A stretch of DNA of 64,000 bases, from contig CP145424.1 in the NCBI GenBank assembly GCA_036867785.1, positions 186,001-250,000 on the forward strand. Reading direction: 5' to 3'. The DNA is from Plasmodiophora brassicae. Lineage: Eukaryota; Endomyxa: Phytomyxea; Phytomyxea; Plasmodiophorida. This document shows positions 36,598-45,704 of the stretch, in pieces. How positions within the stretch are numbered: the first letter of the stretch is position 1; the number at the start of each line of letters is the position of its first letter. Under the pieces are notes generated by a model. It saw only the letters and a program-made list of their open reading frames with translations. It had not been told where the DNA came from and did not search any database. A program made the position numbers and the translations under genes.

Positions 36598-37259
36598 AAG
36601 TCTATCGTTCGCTGCCGGCCCGAATGGCCAGGACAGAATAACAATGTTATAGGGCGTACCTCCAAGGCTCACCTTTGAGGCCGCCCACCAGTATAATGAA
36701 GGACGAATGGTCGCATTGCAGGGGCAAGTCCAAAGAGTTGAACAGGGATCACAAGTGTTATAATTATTAGGATCCCTGGTTCTGGCTCATCGTCAGCCCC
36801 ATCGACGTTATTAGTAGTACCACCCGGCGGTCCTTGCTCCACCAGTGCCTTTTGCTCATATCATCGCCACATCGGCCGATCAGGGTGTATCCCACACCAG
36901 GCTTGGCGACAATACGAGGACAGCGCTGTGCAGAGCAGATACGGGCTGGTGACGTCGACAACGGATCGGATCCGCATGAGCCTCCGTACGAAACCAGTCC
37001 GCAATGCTCGCATGCAGGTCGCCCTTAGCAAGCATCGCACGAGGTAAGCCCAGCAGTGCCTTCTTCGTCATCACCCGCCTCACGCCGATAAGCTGCTAGA
37101 GGTCGTCTAATGGCATCGCCCACGAAGCCCGGTTGGTCGATGACTTTCGACGTGGGCATGCAGGCACGGCACAGAGTCATCCGCGTACGCACTGGCCCAC
37201 ATCAGCTCATGCCCAATTGCGTTCCAGGTCCAGCCACGTCGTAGCCGCCGTGGTCGCCT
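36598..37259. other. Intergenic spacer between the two G-alpha genes
   Basis: About 660 bp. Short frames on both strands lack gene-like composition. I see no repeat, RNA gene or clear promoter element. It must contain the 3' end of G-alpha 1 and the promoter of G-alpha 2. Confidence 0.5.
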
Positions 37260-38723
37260 ATGGGGTCGTGTCTCGGGGCGCGCGTCTCTCCTGGCGCGGA
37301 TGAAGAACGTCAGGTCAACAGACTGCTGTCCGCGGAGCTGGAGAAGGAGCAGAAGGCGGCCGCCAAACAGACCGTTATCCTGTTCCTTGGCACTGGCGAG
37401 GGTGGCAAATCGACCTTTTTCAAACAGCTTCGGATCATCCACAACGCGGATCTGACGGCCACCGAGATCGCCTCGCTACGGCAGCAAATACGTTCTATGG
37501 TCATCGCCGATACCGTCACCTTGGTCCGCGGGTGCCTTCTGCCAGAAATGCCGGCCGCCATCGGATGCGGCCTGTCGTTCTCGACCAACCTCGTCGATAT
37601 GCTGAACGGGAGCACTCCCACTCCTGACCTCGTCAGCCACGTCATTGAACTCGCTCCGGTCGATGAGGCCATACTAACGCCAGAGGCCGCCTCACTGATC
37701 GACGCTATCTGGGGCGATCCCGTTGTTCAAAAGGTGTGGCAGAATCTGCCGACGTGCGCATTGCCAACCACGCAGTGAACGTTCGGTGCGCAGGTCTACG
37801 AGCACCGTCGAATGTTTCAGCTGGGTGATCACGCGCAATACTTCTTCAACAAGATCAAAGTGATCGCGCAGGCCGGTTGGCGGCCAACCGCGGACGATAT
37901 GGTCCATGCCAGGCAGAAGTCGACCGGCGTCGTCGAGCAGATTCTGGTCGACCCGGCCGCCGAAATGAGTCAGCCACCCTGGATCAGCATGCATTGTTGA
38001 CGGTGACGTGATGGCGGTGGGACAGATATGAGGTGCATTGATGTTGGTGGTCAACGCAGTGAGCGACGCAAATGGTATTGGGAAACAGCACGCCTCGATG
38101 ACCTGCATATGGGCAACATGAGGTGGCTGAGAGGAGAAACCGTATAGGATCGGTCAATTCTCCCGAGCCACTTGCGTGGCTTTCGTTGTGGGCATCTCCG
38201 AGTACGACCAGACATGCATAGAGGACGGCGAGACTCCGAGGCCCGTCGAATCGTTTAACGTTTTCAAATCGATATGCAGAGAACCTCCGCTGAGGAGCGC
38301 CGGGTCAGTACCAAATAGCTCGCGTTTGCTCAGCTGCGGTGGACACTAATTCTCTTGGTGCAGGATTGTCGTCTTCTTCAATAAGCTAGGTACGATAGCA
38401 TGCCAGTTTGCCACATGCCGATGCTAAGCGAGTGGGCGCTCCTTGGCACAGACCTACTACGCGAGAAACTGTTGAAGGTCCCGTTCGGGCAACCGTACGT
38501 GACCGACTACACGGGAAGCGGGTCGCCCGAATCCGTGGGCCGATACTATAGAGACAAGTACCAGCAGGAGGCCGACGCGGCCTTCCAAGAAATCGGCGAA
38601 CCTAACCGAACCATCAAGTTCTTCCTGACGACCGCCGTCGATAGAGATAACGTCAAGAAGGTCTTCAGTGCCGTCGTTGAGATTGTCACCAAATTGACCC
38701 TGGAACATGCCCATCTTTTATGA
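37260..38723 (+). CDS. Heterotrimeric G-protein alpha subunit 2 (tandem paralogue)
   Basis: Exons 37260-37733, 37794-37968, 38026-38074, 38148-38303, 38364-38389 and 38452-38723 give 383 residues. Exons 2 to 6 have exactly the same lengths (175, 49, 156, 26, 272) as in G-alpha 1, so the pair arose by tandem duplication. The N-terminus MGSCLG again fits myristoylation and palmitoylation. The P-loop reads GTGEGGKST, with Gly where nearly all alphas have Ser, a possible change in nucleotide handling. Switch I RQKSTG, switch II DVGGQRSERRKW, NKLD and TTAVD are present. The tail ends HAHLL without the -4 Cys, so receptor coupling may differ from paralogue 1. Confidence 0.93.
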
Positions 38724-38970
38724 CCTGCATACATTATTACTGTACTCCCCATTCCGAGCGCGGGCGTTCCTCGCGTGCTGTCTGCACCGCTGCAGTTCGG
38801 TTGTTGCGTGCTGCACCGCGAGAGACGTCGTGGCCTTTTGTGACGCGTTGCGAACACGACGGCCACTGACTGGCCAAGCAGCCGACTGGGCCCATTTGTT
38901 GTTTGTTTTTTGCACTCGACTGACCCCGTTGACGGACAAGGTTGCCCGCGTCTGAGTTGTAGCTGGAGCG

Positions 38971-39254
38971 ATGCAGCGCGTCATGCGTGCCATTGGATCC
39001 GGAGGCACACGTCGCCCGTTCCATACGTCGCCGGTCCTGCGTGATGCACACGTACGCCATTGTCGCGGGGTGCATCCTGGCCCGGCTGGTGCACTGACCG
39101 ACGTCTGACGCCGCAGCACAACCCGCCGATCTGGGCGCCGGGACCGTTCAAGAAATCGACCGTCCTCGCCTGGCTGGCCTTCATCATCGGCGGCGGCGTT
39201 GGCATCCCGCTGTTCGCCCGCGAGGTCGCCATGCGCAAGGGAGGATACAAATAA
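38971..39254 (+). CDS. COX7C: Small mitochondrial protein, COX7C/Cox8-like
   Basis: Two exons, 38971-39051 and 39117-39254, give 72 residues. The N-terminal 27 residues are Arg-rich, with RRPFHTSPVLRD, a classic mitochondrial presequence and cleavage context. After it come PPIWAPGPFKKS, a single membrane helix (TVLAWLAFIIGGGVGIPLF) and the basic tail AREVAMRKGGYK. This layout and the GIPLFA...KGG ending match cytochrome c oxidase subunit VIIc (yeast Cox8), a nuclear-encoded accessory subunit of complex IV. Identification rests on size, topology and a short motif, so another small respiratory subunit is possible. Confidence 0.68.
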
Positions 39255-39781
39255 TTCGCTGTCGCCCTGAACACCCCTCGCATACTACACCACGCTGCCG
39301 TCATTCATTTCATCGCTGCCCATTTACTGTGCTGCTCTATCCCCAGACGTAAGCACAACGCGCCAGCGCCGACCACTTTCTGCCGAGTCAACGCCTGCGC
39401 ACCTCATCCCGGAATACGCCCATGCTGGCCAAGGAGCGCACATGCAACAACCCTGAGCTGAGTCGTAAACGAACGCGTATGCCTTGTGAGCGATGTCGCC
39501 ATCCAGGCGTATCGCGACGGCATCCCTGCTGCGCGCGGCGGTCAGTGGGGACTGGGGAGGGGGGGCGCCGAAGGACACGTTCGATTTCGGCGCGGCACGG
39601 CAATTTTGTTGTTTGCGAGCCCCCCCATCCCCATCCCGCGAGTGACGCAGTTGTCGGCGTCACCGCAGTCCAGTGTCAACGGCATCAGCACGTGCTGGGC
39701 TTGGCGCCGCGCCGAATCTCTCATTTTGATATTCGGCGTCGGGGCGGCGGCGAGTCATTTTGTGTCCTCCGTTGAGCGGCG
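39255..39781. other. Intergenic spacer upstream of ALAS
   Basis: About 530 bp without a credible gene. It contains a G-run near 39550-39566 and a C-run near 39620, but no strong repeat. It presumably holds the ALAS promoter. Confidence 0.5.
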
Positions 39782-41290
39782 ATGGCGACGACGACGGCAG
39801 CGACGCGTTCGGTCGCGTCCGTGTGCCCGTTCCTGCGGGCGACCGGAGGGAAAATCTCGGCGACGGCCCTGCCCGCCATCGTCGAGTCGATTGGCCAACG
39901 GTGCTGCCCGTTCATCAAGGGCCTGCAGGAGCCTGTTCGGTGCACGCAGGCCTGTCAGGGCCGGGCGCAGCAAGCCAAGGCCCACGCCCTGATCGAGGAG
40001 AAGCTGGGCCAGATCAAGGCCGAAGGGCGATACCGCACCTTCTTCGACATCGATCGCACGGCGGGATGCTTCCCGCATGCGTCTTACGATAGCCGCGACA
40101 TCACCGTCTGGTGCAATAACGATTATCTTGGCATGGGCCAGCACCCGAATGTCTTACGTGCTATGCACGATGCAATCGACACTGTTGGAGCTGGGGCGGG
40201 TGGCACCCGGTACCAAATGCTGTCTCCCGTTCTGCTGTTATCGGTTCTCACTGCCCTCTAGGAACATTTCGGGGACGTCACATTATCATTCAGAGCTGGA
40301 AGCTGAACTGGCGTCGTTGCACGGTCACGAGAGCTCCCTGGTGTTTTCGTCGGGCTACGTTGCCAATGACGCCACGTTGTCAACACTGCCGACGCTGCTT
40401 CCCGGTGTCCACTTCTTCAGCGATGCACTGAATCACGCGTCGATGATTGCTGGCATCCGTCGTAGCGGTGCCCCCAAATCGATCTGGCGGCACAACGACG
40501 TGGCACACCTCGAACAGCTGCTGTCCGAGGCGGACGCTGACGTGCCCAAGGTCGTCGTGTTTGAATCTGTATACTCGATGGACGGCGATATCGCCCCCAT
40601 TGAAGACATATGCAACGTGGCCGATCGCTATGGCGCGCTGACGTTCATCGACGAAGTCCATGCCGTTGGACTGTATGGTCCTGAGGGTGCCGGAGTCGCC
40701 TCGCGAGATGGCTTGTCCGATCGGCTGACCATGATATCGGGGACGCTGGGGAAAGCTTTCGGGTCGTTCGGCGGGTACGTCACCGGTCCTGCCAAGTTGA
40801 TGGACGCTGTTCGCAGCTATGCCCCCGGGTTCATTTTCACGACCGCATTGCCGCCTGCTGTCGCTGCCGCCTCCCTGGCCAGCATTCGTGTGCTTCGTGG
40901 GCCCGAGGGTCGTCGCCTTCGTGTGCAACACCAGGAACGCGCCGCTTTCGTCAAGTCCACGCTTCGCAACGCAGGGTTGCCTGTCCTCGAATCTCCCAGC
41001 CACATTGTCCCTGTCATCGTGGGCGATCCTCGTCTATGCAAACGTGCGTCGGATGTGCTGTTGTCCGACCACAAACTGTACGCTCAGGTAAGACACTGTG
41101 AACGTCATCGTTTCGTACGATGTTGTGACCCGGTCATATGCAGCCGATCAATTATCCGACTGTCCCGCGTGGCACCGAGCGCCTGCGCCTGACACCGACG
41201 CCCCTGCATGACGACCGTGCTGTGCTCACGCTTCGGGATGCGTTGCTGGACGTCTGGGGCGGTCTGGGACTGCCTATTGCGGCTAATTAG
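39782..41290 (+). CDS. ALAS: 5-aminolevulinate synthase, mitochondrial
   Basis: Three exons, 39782-40209, 40262-41087 and 41144-41290, give 466 residues. The enzyme condenses glycine and succinyl-CoA to 5-aminolevulinate, the first step of heme synthesis in the mitochondrial matrix, using PLP. Visible motifs are [28 protein letters not shown] (rebuilt across intron 1), [21 protein letters not shown] and the PLP-lysine segment [14 protein letters not shown]. The presequence holds two CPF heme-regulatory motifs, VCPFLR (near residue 15) and CCPFIK (near residue 42), which in animal ALAS let heme block import. Presence of ALAS rather than the glutamate route fits an opisthokont-like or alphaproteobacterial-type heme pathway. 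Confidence 0.96.
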
Positions 41291-41603
41291 TGTACGTCGG
41301 GCCAATGTCACTGCCGTCGTCGTCGGTTGTCATTGTCGAACCAGGGTTAGGGGATATTACTAAAGAAGACGGCATTCTGAGGAGCACAGGCTTGCGTCAT
41401 GTTCAGCGCCCGGACATATAAGTAGATCAAGGGCCGCATCCAGAGGAAGGTGCCATTGCTGGCTTCCTGAATCTTGACCCCATGCACCGTCATACCTGTT
41501 GCCCGTGTGCTGTCGATTTAGCTATACCCGCTGGACGTGGTGGGCTGCGCGTAACGTCAGCTCCTCGACTCGACGTTGCAGTGTGGTACTGGTCGGCCAG
41601 ACG
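41291..41603. other. Intergenic spacer
   Basis: About 310 bp between ALAS and the LC8 gene. No gene, repeat or RNA was recognised. Confidence 0.5.
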
Positions 41604-41946
41604 ATGGCGACGCCCGCGCAAGCTCACCCGGAGCCCATCGTGAAGAATGCGGACATGAACGACATCATGATCGAGTTCTCCAAGTCGACGGCGACGAAGG
41701 CGTTCGCCGAGTGCAAACGCGAGGTCGACGTCGCCGCGTACCTGCGCACCGAGTTCGACCGCGAGTTCGGCATGACCTGGAACGTGATCGTCGGGCGACA
41801 CTTCGGATCAGATGTCAGTGCGGACCGTTTGGGCATCCAGGTTCCGACGCCTCAGCACGGCTCTGCATGGACAGGTGACGCACGAGGCGAAACGCTACAT
41901 CAACTTCCAGATCGGCCAGCTTTCCATCCTGATCTGGAAGTCGTAA
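41604..41946 (+). CDS. DYNLL1: Dynein light chain LC8 (DYNLL) type
   Basis: Two exons, 41604-41813 and 41875-41946, give 93 residues against the usual 89. Conserved landmarks are IVKNADMNDIM, AAYLRTEFDREFGMTW, VIVGRHFGSDVTHEAKRYI (split by the intron) and QLSILIWKS. LC8 is a dimeric hub that binds dynein intermediate chain and many other partners through a beta-strand groove. It serves cytoplasmic and flagellar dyneins alike. A longer in-frame start upstream exists but has no LC8 counterpart, so the ATG at 41604 is preferred. The neighbouring minus-strand gene converges, with stops about 25 bp apart. Confidence 0.93.
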
Positions 41947-41970
41947 CTGGCACGGATCCAACGCCTCTGG

Positions 41971-42312
41971 TTATCGATGTGGTACACCGTTTACTTTGGC
42001 CGAACATGTAACGGGCGCACAGTGCGAGGACGAACGCACAGCAACAGTCATTTCCGTTGTCGTGCCTTGTGGTCGTTGGCGACGGCTTCGAACCTGGACA
42101 GAAAGGGGGGGCGCGTCAGCATCTGCGTCAGACACGGTGCGACAGGCGCGGCTGACGGACAGAGTGGCAAACAGGCGAGTCAGGCTATCCAGGTTGTGAC
42201 ATGTGGCACTGGCCGTTTCCACCGACGCGTTCAGCGTGGCCATCGATCGTTCCAGGCGCGATAACGACGCGGCTAGGCGGTCGTACCCATCGATGACGAC
42301 ACCGTTCGGCAT
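41971..42312 (-). CDS. Small hypothetical protein with coiled-coil segment
   Basis: A 113-residue frame starts at 42312 on the minus strand. Residues 8-50 (YDRLAASLSRLERSMATLNA and onward) form a heptad-like amphipathic helix. The size and helical N-terminus are reminiscent of small kinetochore DASH/Dam1 subunits, but I cannot show that. The C-terminal half is less ordered and Arg/Ser-rich, and an unseen intron could change it. It is convergent with LC8 and about 175 bp downstream of the aminomuconate deaminase stop. Confidence 0.4.
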   Translation of the reverse strand: MPNGVVIDGYDRLAASLSRLERSMATLNASVETASATCHNLDSLTRLFATLSVSRACRTVSDADADAPPLSVQVRSRRQRPQGTTTEMTVAVRSSSHCAPVTCSAKVNGVPHR

Positions 42313-42488
42313 TTGGTGCCGTGCGGTCTGCGGAGACCCGCGCTGAACAGCGGCGGGCGCCTTTTTCGTTTACGCCGCCGCACTGGTGTCCTGACATACA
42401 CCGACGCGACGTAACTCGAAGCGAACGGACAGGGCATGGCGGTGATGTTCGTATTTCTATATGGCGAAAGTCCAGGTAGAGCGGCCAG

Positions 42489-43079
42489 TCACGTTGGAGC
42501 CATGGCAACGCATAGGATCTCGATCAGCAGGCGAGGATGCGGAAGCTGAGCAACCGCGACAGTGGTACGCGCTGGGCCGGACGCTGCGTCGAAGTACACG
42601 TTCCAGACCTCGTTGAAGCCGCTATAATCTAGGCACGGTTTGGATGGTACATATGGTATGGCGACGGGCGCGGTGCACCTTTCATGTCGACCAGGTAAAC
42701 GGTTGCCGACACGAGATGCGACAGATCCGCATCAGCGGCCATCAGGATCGACCTGTACGTACGCACCGCATCAGGCGACGCTTCCCAGGATACATGCCAT
42801 GGCAGTGACTTGATGTTTTCGAGAACTGCCGCCGTCTGCAGACGGATATCGAGAATCCATTCCCCTGACGCGGCCTACCGATGCCCTTAGCGAGACTTGC
42901 CGCATATGGAGACAGCGTCGCACCAGGGTGGCGCCCACGTGTGTATTGTCCGAGCGTCGGCTCGAGACGCCCGACACGTAGATCATCCCGCCGCAGACAC
43001 GTGCATGCGGGTACCGCGCCAGGGCGGCCGCCGCCGCATCTCCCAGTACTACAGGGCGCCCATTAACCGTGCCTGCCAT
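42489..43079 (-). CDS. 2-aminomuconate deaminase, RidA/YjgF family
   Basis: Four exons on the minus strand, 43079-42924, 42874-42810, 42752-42679 and 42628-42489, give 144 residues; introns are 49-57 nt. Family landmarks are [77 protein letters not shown] and [18 protein letters not shown]. Arg in RTTVAV and Glu in IEI are the usual RidA active-site residues. The enzyme hydrolyses 2-aminomuconate to 4-oxalocrotonate and ammonia in the kynurenine/tryptophan (or aminophenol) degradation route. No other gene of that pathway is visible nearby. The RYPHAR signature favours aminomuconate deaminase over generic RidA. Confidence 0.88.
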
Positions 43080-43099
43080 TCGAATAAGGGCACTGCAGA

Positions 43100-43792
43100 A
43101 TTCGCCGCCGATCGGGGGGCGCCAGCCAGGGTCACCGTCTGCTGCTGGTTGGTGACCGCGACCAGATACGCCGGCGGGCGCTTCCTGCGCAAGCGCAATG
43201 AACGTGTTGCTGTTGCTGTCCGAAGCGGTTCGCGCCGAGCGGACTGCCGACTGCGGCTGAGACACATTGTCGAGTCACATTGCGGACGGTGCCAGGGGGA
43301 TCGGAATCGCAGGGCGGCGCGGACCATAGCGAGGAAGTCGTTCTCAGCCAGCGAGATCCGCAGCCACGACGACTGGTACGCCACGAACACGTCCAGCGCC
43401 CCACTCAGCACGTACGCGGACACCAGCCCAGCGGATGGCGGCCTGGGCAGCCCGCACCCAGCGTCAATGCGATGGCGGCGCACGCGGAACCCGTTCCAGC
43501 AATCACAGTTCACATGGCGTTGACGATGGCACGTTGTCGAGCTGCACACAACGAAAACGTCAACCGGGTCCGAAGCGAACGCGCGCCCACACACACACAC
43601 CCTGGTACATGTCGTCAAGGACAGCCGGCGTCGAACGCGCTCCCAGACACCGCCATCGTGGTCGAGCGTGGCCGGTTCGATCCGCCAGTACCGAACATGC
43701 GCGGCGGACGCCAGCGCAGTCAGCGACGGCAGCGGCCCGGCGCCCTGCGGACAGGGCTCCAGGTCGGCGTTCACCCATGCGAGGCGCACCAT
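43100..43792 (-). CDS. Hypothetical protein, several exons, family unclear
   Basis: A likely first exon starts at 43792 (MVRLAWVNADLEPCPQGAGP, then VRYWRIEPATLD). Further coding-like text (AYVLSGALDVFVAYQSSWLR, then ISLAENDFLAMVRAALRF) lies near 43430-43310 on the same strand. They could be joined through short introns, but I cannot fix the sites or the 3' end. Parts faintly recall acireductone dioxygenase (N-terminal YWR and the GxxDV...WLRI..xxxDF region), yet the metal-binding His motif of that family was not found. It is head-to-tail with the aminomuconate deaminase gene and may overlap its promoter. Confidence 0.4.
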
Positions 43793-44197
43793 GTGGCCGC
43801 CTCCAAAGTCGTCGTCGCCCCCGCCGCCGTTCCCAGGTGCAAAAAGGCGCGCGGATCGATACGGGGCGGCGCGGATCGACCTGCTCTATTCCTATTTCGA
43901 GCACGACGGCGGTATGGATGGTGGGGGACGCCGCCCGCGGTCCGCAAAAACCGGTTAGCGCTGCAGAACCAACCGGGCGGCGGTCCGGGGGTCCAAATCC
44001 GGACGTCCGAGGGGGCGAAACGTGCGGTTCGCGCACTCGAGGATAACCTGCCGGGGCGGGCCGGGTTGCGCAGTGGCCCCTCTAAAGATAGGCGACGTTC
44101 GGGTCGGGCTGCCGCGTGGCGGCGCGTGCGATCCCCGTCCAAACGGGGAAACGTGTCTCCCGTCGCCATCGGGTCGTCGTGAGTCCTCAGTCGGGAC
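43793..44197. other. Divergent intergenic region
   Basis: About 400 bp between a minus-strand and a plus-strand gene. It is very GC-rich; overlapping open frames on both strands seem to reflect composition only. It probably holds two promoters. Confidence 0.45.
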
Positions 44198-44686
44198 ATG
44201 CGTTATAAGGCGGACGGTCTGCGCCTGTCCGGGCGCACGGAGGAGTCGTCGTTCAAGCCGGTCTGCGTGCCGGCGTCGCTGACGTCGCCACGGGTGGCCT
44301 CGAAACGGGCCGGGTATGGCGCTCTGCGCCACGACCGTCACAAGATCCCCTTGACGTACTGGACGCCGTACGATAACACGCGGCTGGCGCTCGCGGTCGG
44401 ATGCGCGGCCCCAGCAGCAGTCCCAGCGTCATCCCACTGCGAGGCAACAGGTCATCAGCAGCAAGCGAGGCAGCCGAAATCGACCACGTTCATGGCGATG
44501 TCGCCACCGCCGTTCCTGACCACGCCGATCGTCGAAGAGCAATGCGACCAGGTGGTCCACGCCAACCACACCGTCGTCTTCCTCCGGGACGTTATCAGGG
44601 CGGAACAGGCGGCCAAGGACAACGACCGCCTCATGAACCTGCCGGTGCCGGACTCGCCCGGATCGCATCAGTCGCCCAGCTCCTGA
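44198..44686 (+). CDS. Hypothetical protein (162 aa)
   Basis: A single open frame from ATG at 44198. The product has no signal peptide or membrane helix. It contains TYWTPYDNTRLALAVG near residue 55 and a polar middle with Ala/Pro/Gln. A C-terminal helix (VVHANHTVVFLRDVIRAEQA) precedes a Pro/Ser tail. The codon texture looks real, but I recognise no family. An intron around 44400-44460, where composition shifts, cannot be ruled out. Confidence 0.45.
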   Translation: MRYKADGLRLSGRTEESSFKPVCVPASLTSPRVASKRAGYGALRHDRHKIPLTYWTPYDNTRLALAVGCAAPAAVPASSHCEATGHQQQARQPKSTTFMAMSPPPFLTTPIVEEQCDQVVHANHTVVFLRDVIRAEQAAKDNDRLMNLPVPDSPGSHQSPSS

Positions 44687-44828
44687 CTGTAACAATGTCC
44701 ATTATTATTTCACTCCACTGGCCACCGTCCTTCGCGTCAGCGTTCGTTCCCAGTCAGTGTATGCCTGCCCAGCTGGGCAGCCTCATGTGTATCGATAGCG
44801 TGGGCCTGTGCGGTCAGCAGTTGTCGGA

Positions 44829-45491
44829 TCAGAGGCACGCGCCGGCCAGGACCGCGACGATGCCGAACGTGGCCGCCGCGCTCATGCCGACGGGTGCAGC
44901 CGCCGACTTGGCCGTACCGGTACTGCCCGTCCCGTTGGACGCCATGAGCGCCTGGATGCCCGCGTTGTACTGGGCGGCCGACAGCGTGCAGTTCTCTGCC
45001 AGGAACGAGTTGTACTGCTCCGCGGTCAGCGTCGTCTGGCAGTAGAGGAAGTCGGCCACGGCCTGGGCGAGCTTCTTGTCGCCCGCCGTGTTCTGCAGGT
45101 CGCTGGGTCCCGTGTACGTCGTCAGGCCGGCGTCGGTGTACACCGTGCTGATCAGCGCCACGTCCGGCTGCGTGCAGGATGCCGGGCAGGCGTCCGCAGC
45201 CGATGCGCCGCACTGGCTCACGGCCAGCATGGCGGTCTGGAGACCCGCGGGGCACGCACCGGAGATGAACGTGCAGTTCCCCGTCGCCGGGTTCGGGGCG
45301 CACAACGCCGACAGCTGCAGGTTGGCCGGCGGCGTCATATCCTGAACACCGCACCCGCCGTTCGGGTTCTGCAACGCTAGGAACTGGCACACGGCATCCA
45401 GGCTGGCGGCCGACGGCTGCGGCAGCGCCTGCGACGACGCGGTCGCCACGAGGGCCACGGAGACGATCAGGCAGGCGACCAGCGACGACAT
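44829..45491 (-). CDS. Secreted Cys-rich protein, probable GPI anchor
   Basis: A 220-residue uninterrupted frame. The N-terminus MSSLVACLIVSVALVATASS is a signal peptide. The body holds about ten cysteines in pairs (CQFLALQNPNGGC, CTFISGACPAG, ACPASC, CQTTL, NCTLS), consistent with disulfide-bonded extracellular folding, and Asn-X-Ser/Thr sites. The C-terminus has a small-residue/Ser/Gly stretch (NGTGSTGTAKSAAAP) followed by a hydrophobic tail (AATFGIVAVLAGACL), the layout of a GPI-anchor signal. It may be a cell-surface protein. Family not recognised; it is orientated opposite to its plus-strand neighbours. Confidence 0.72.
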   Translation of the reverse strand: MSSLVACLIVSVALVATASSQALPQPSAASLDAVCQFLALQNPNGGCGVQDMTPPANLQLSALCAPNPATGNCTFISGACPAGLQTAMLAVSQCGASAADACPASCTQPDVALISTVYTDAGLTTYTGPSDLQNTAGDKKLAQAVADFLYCQTTLTAEQYNSFLAENCTLSAAQYNAGIQALMASNGTGSTGTAKSAAAPVGMSAAATFGIVAVLAGACL

Positions 45492-45704
45492 GATTGCGAC
45501 AATGCAGGAATGAGCAAACAGGCGCGCGCGCGCGTGGCAATGCCGCAGCCGTGCTGTGCGCTACATTCCAGAACAGTCGAGACGTTCCAGAAGGTGTCTG
45601 GTCGCCCGCCGCGGATGAAGGTAAATCGGGGCCGCGTCGTCGCTCCGGACTGCGCAGCAGCACGAAGAAGGCCGACCGACGCGCACGCCCAGCGCCACGC
45701 CACC

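Noticed and set aside
41499-41603. Longer N-terminus for LC8
   Set aside because: LC8 proteins are about 89 residues; the upstream residues resemble no LC8 and the ATG at 41604 gives the expected size.
43100-43792. Acireductone dioxygenase identity for the minus-strand gene
   Set aside because: Only weak local resemblance; the metal-binding HxH...E motif expected for that family was not found, so it is left as hypothetical.
43280-44182. Plus-strand frame of 300 residues
   Set aside because: Low-complexity Arg/Pro/Gly text opposite a better minus-strand gene; no domain, and composition explains its openness.
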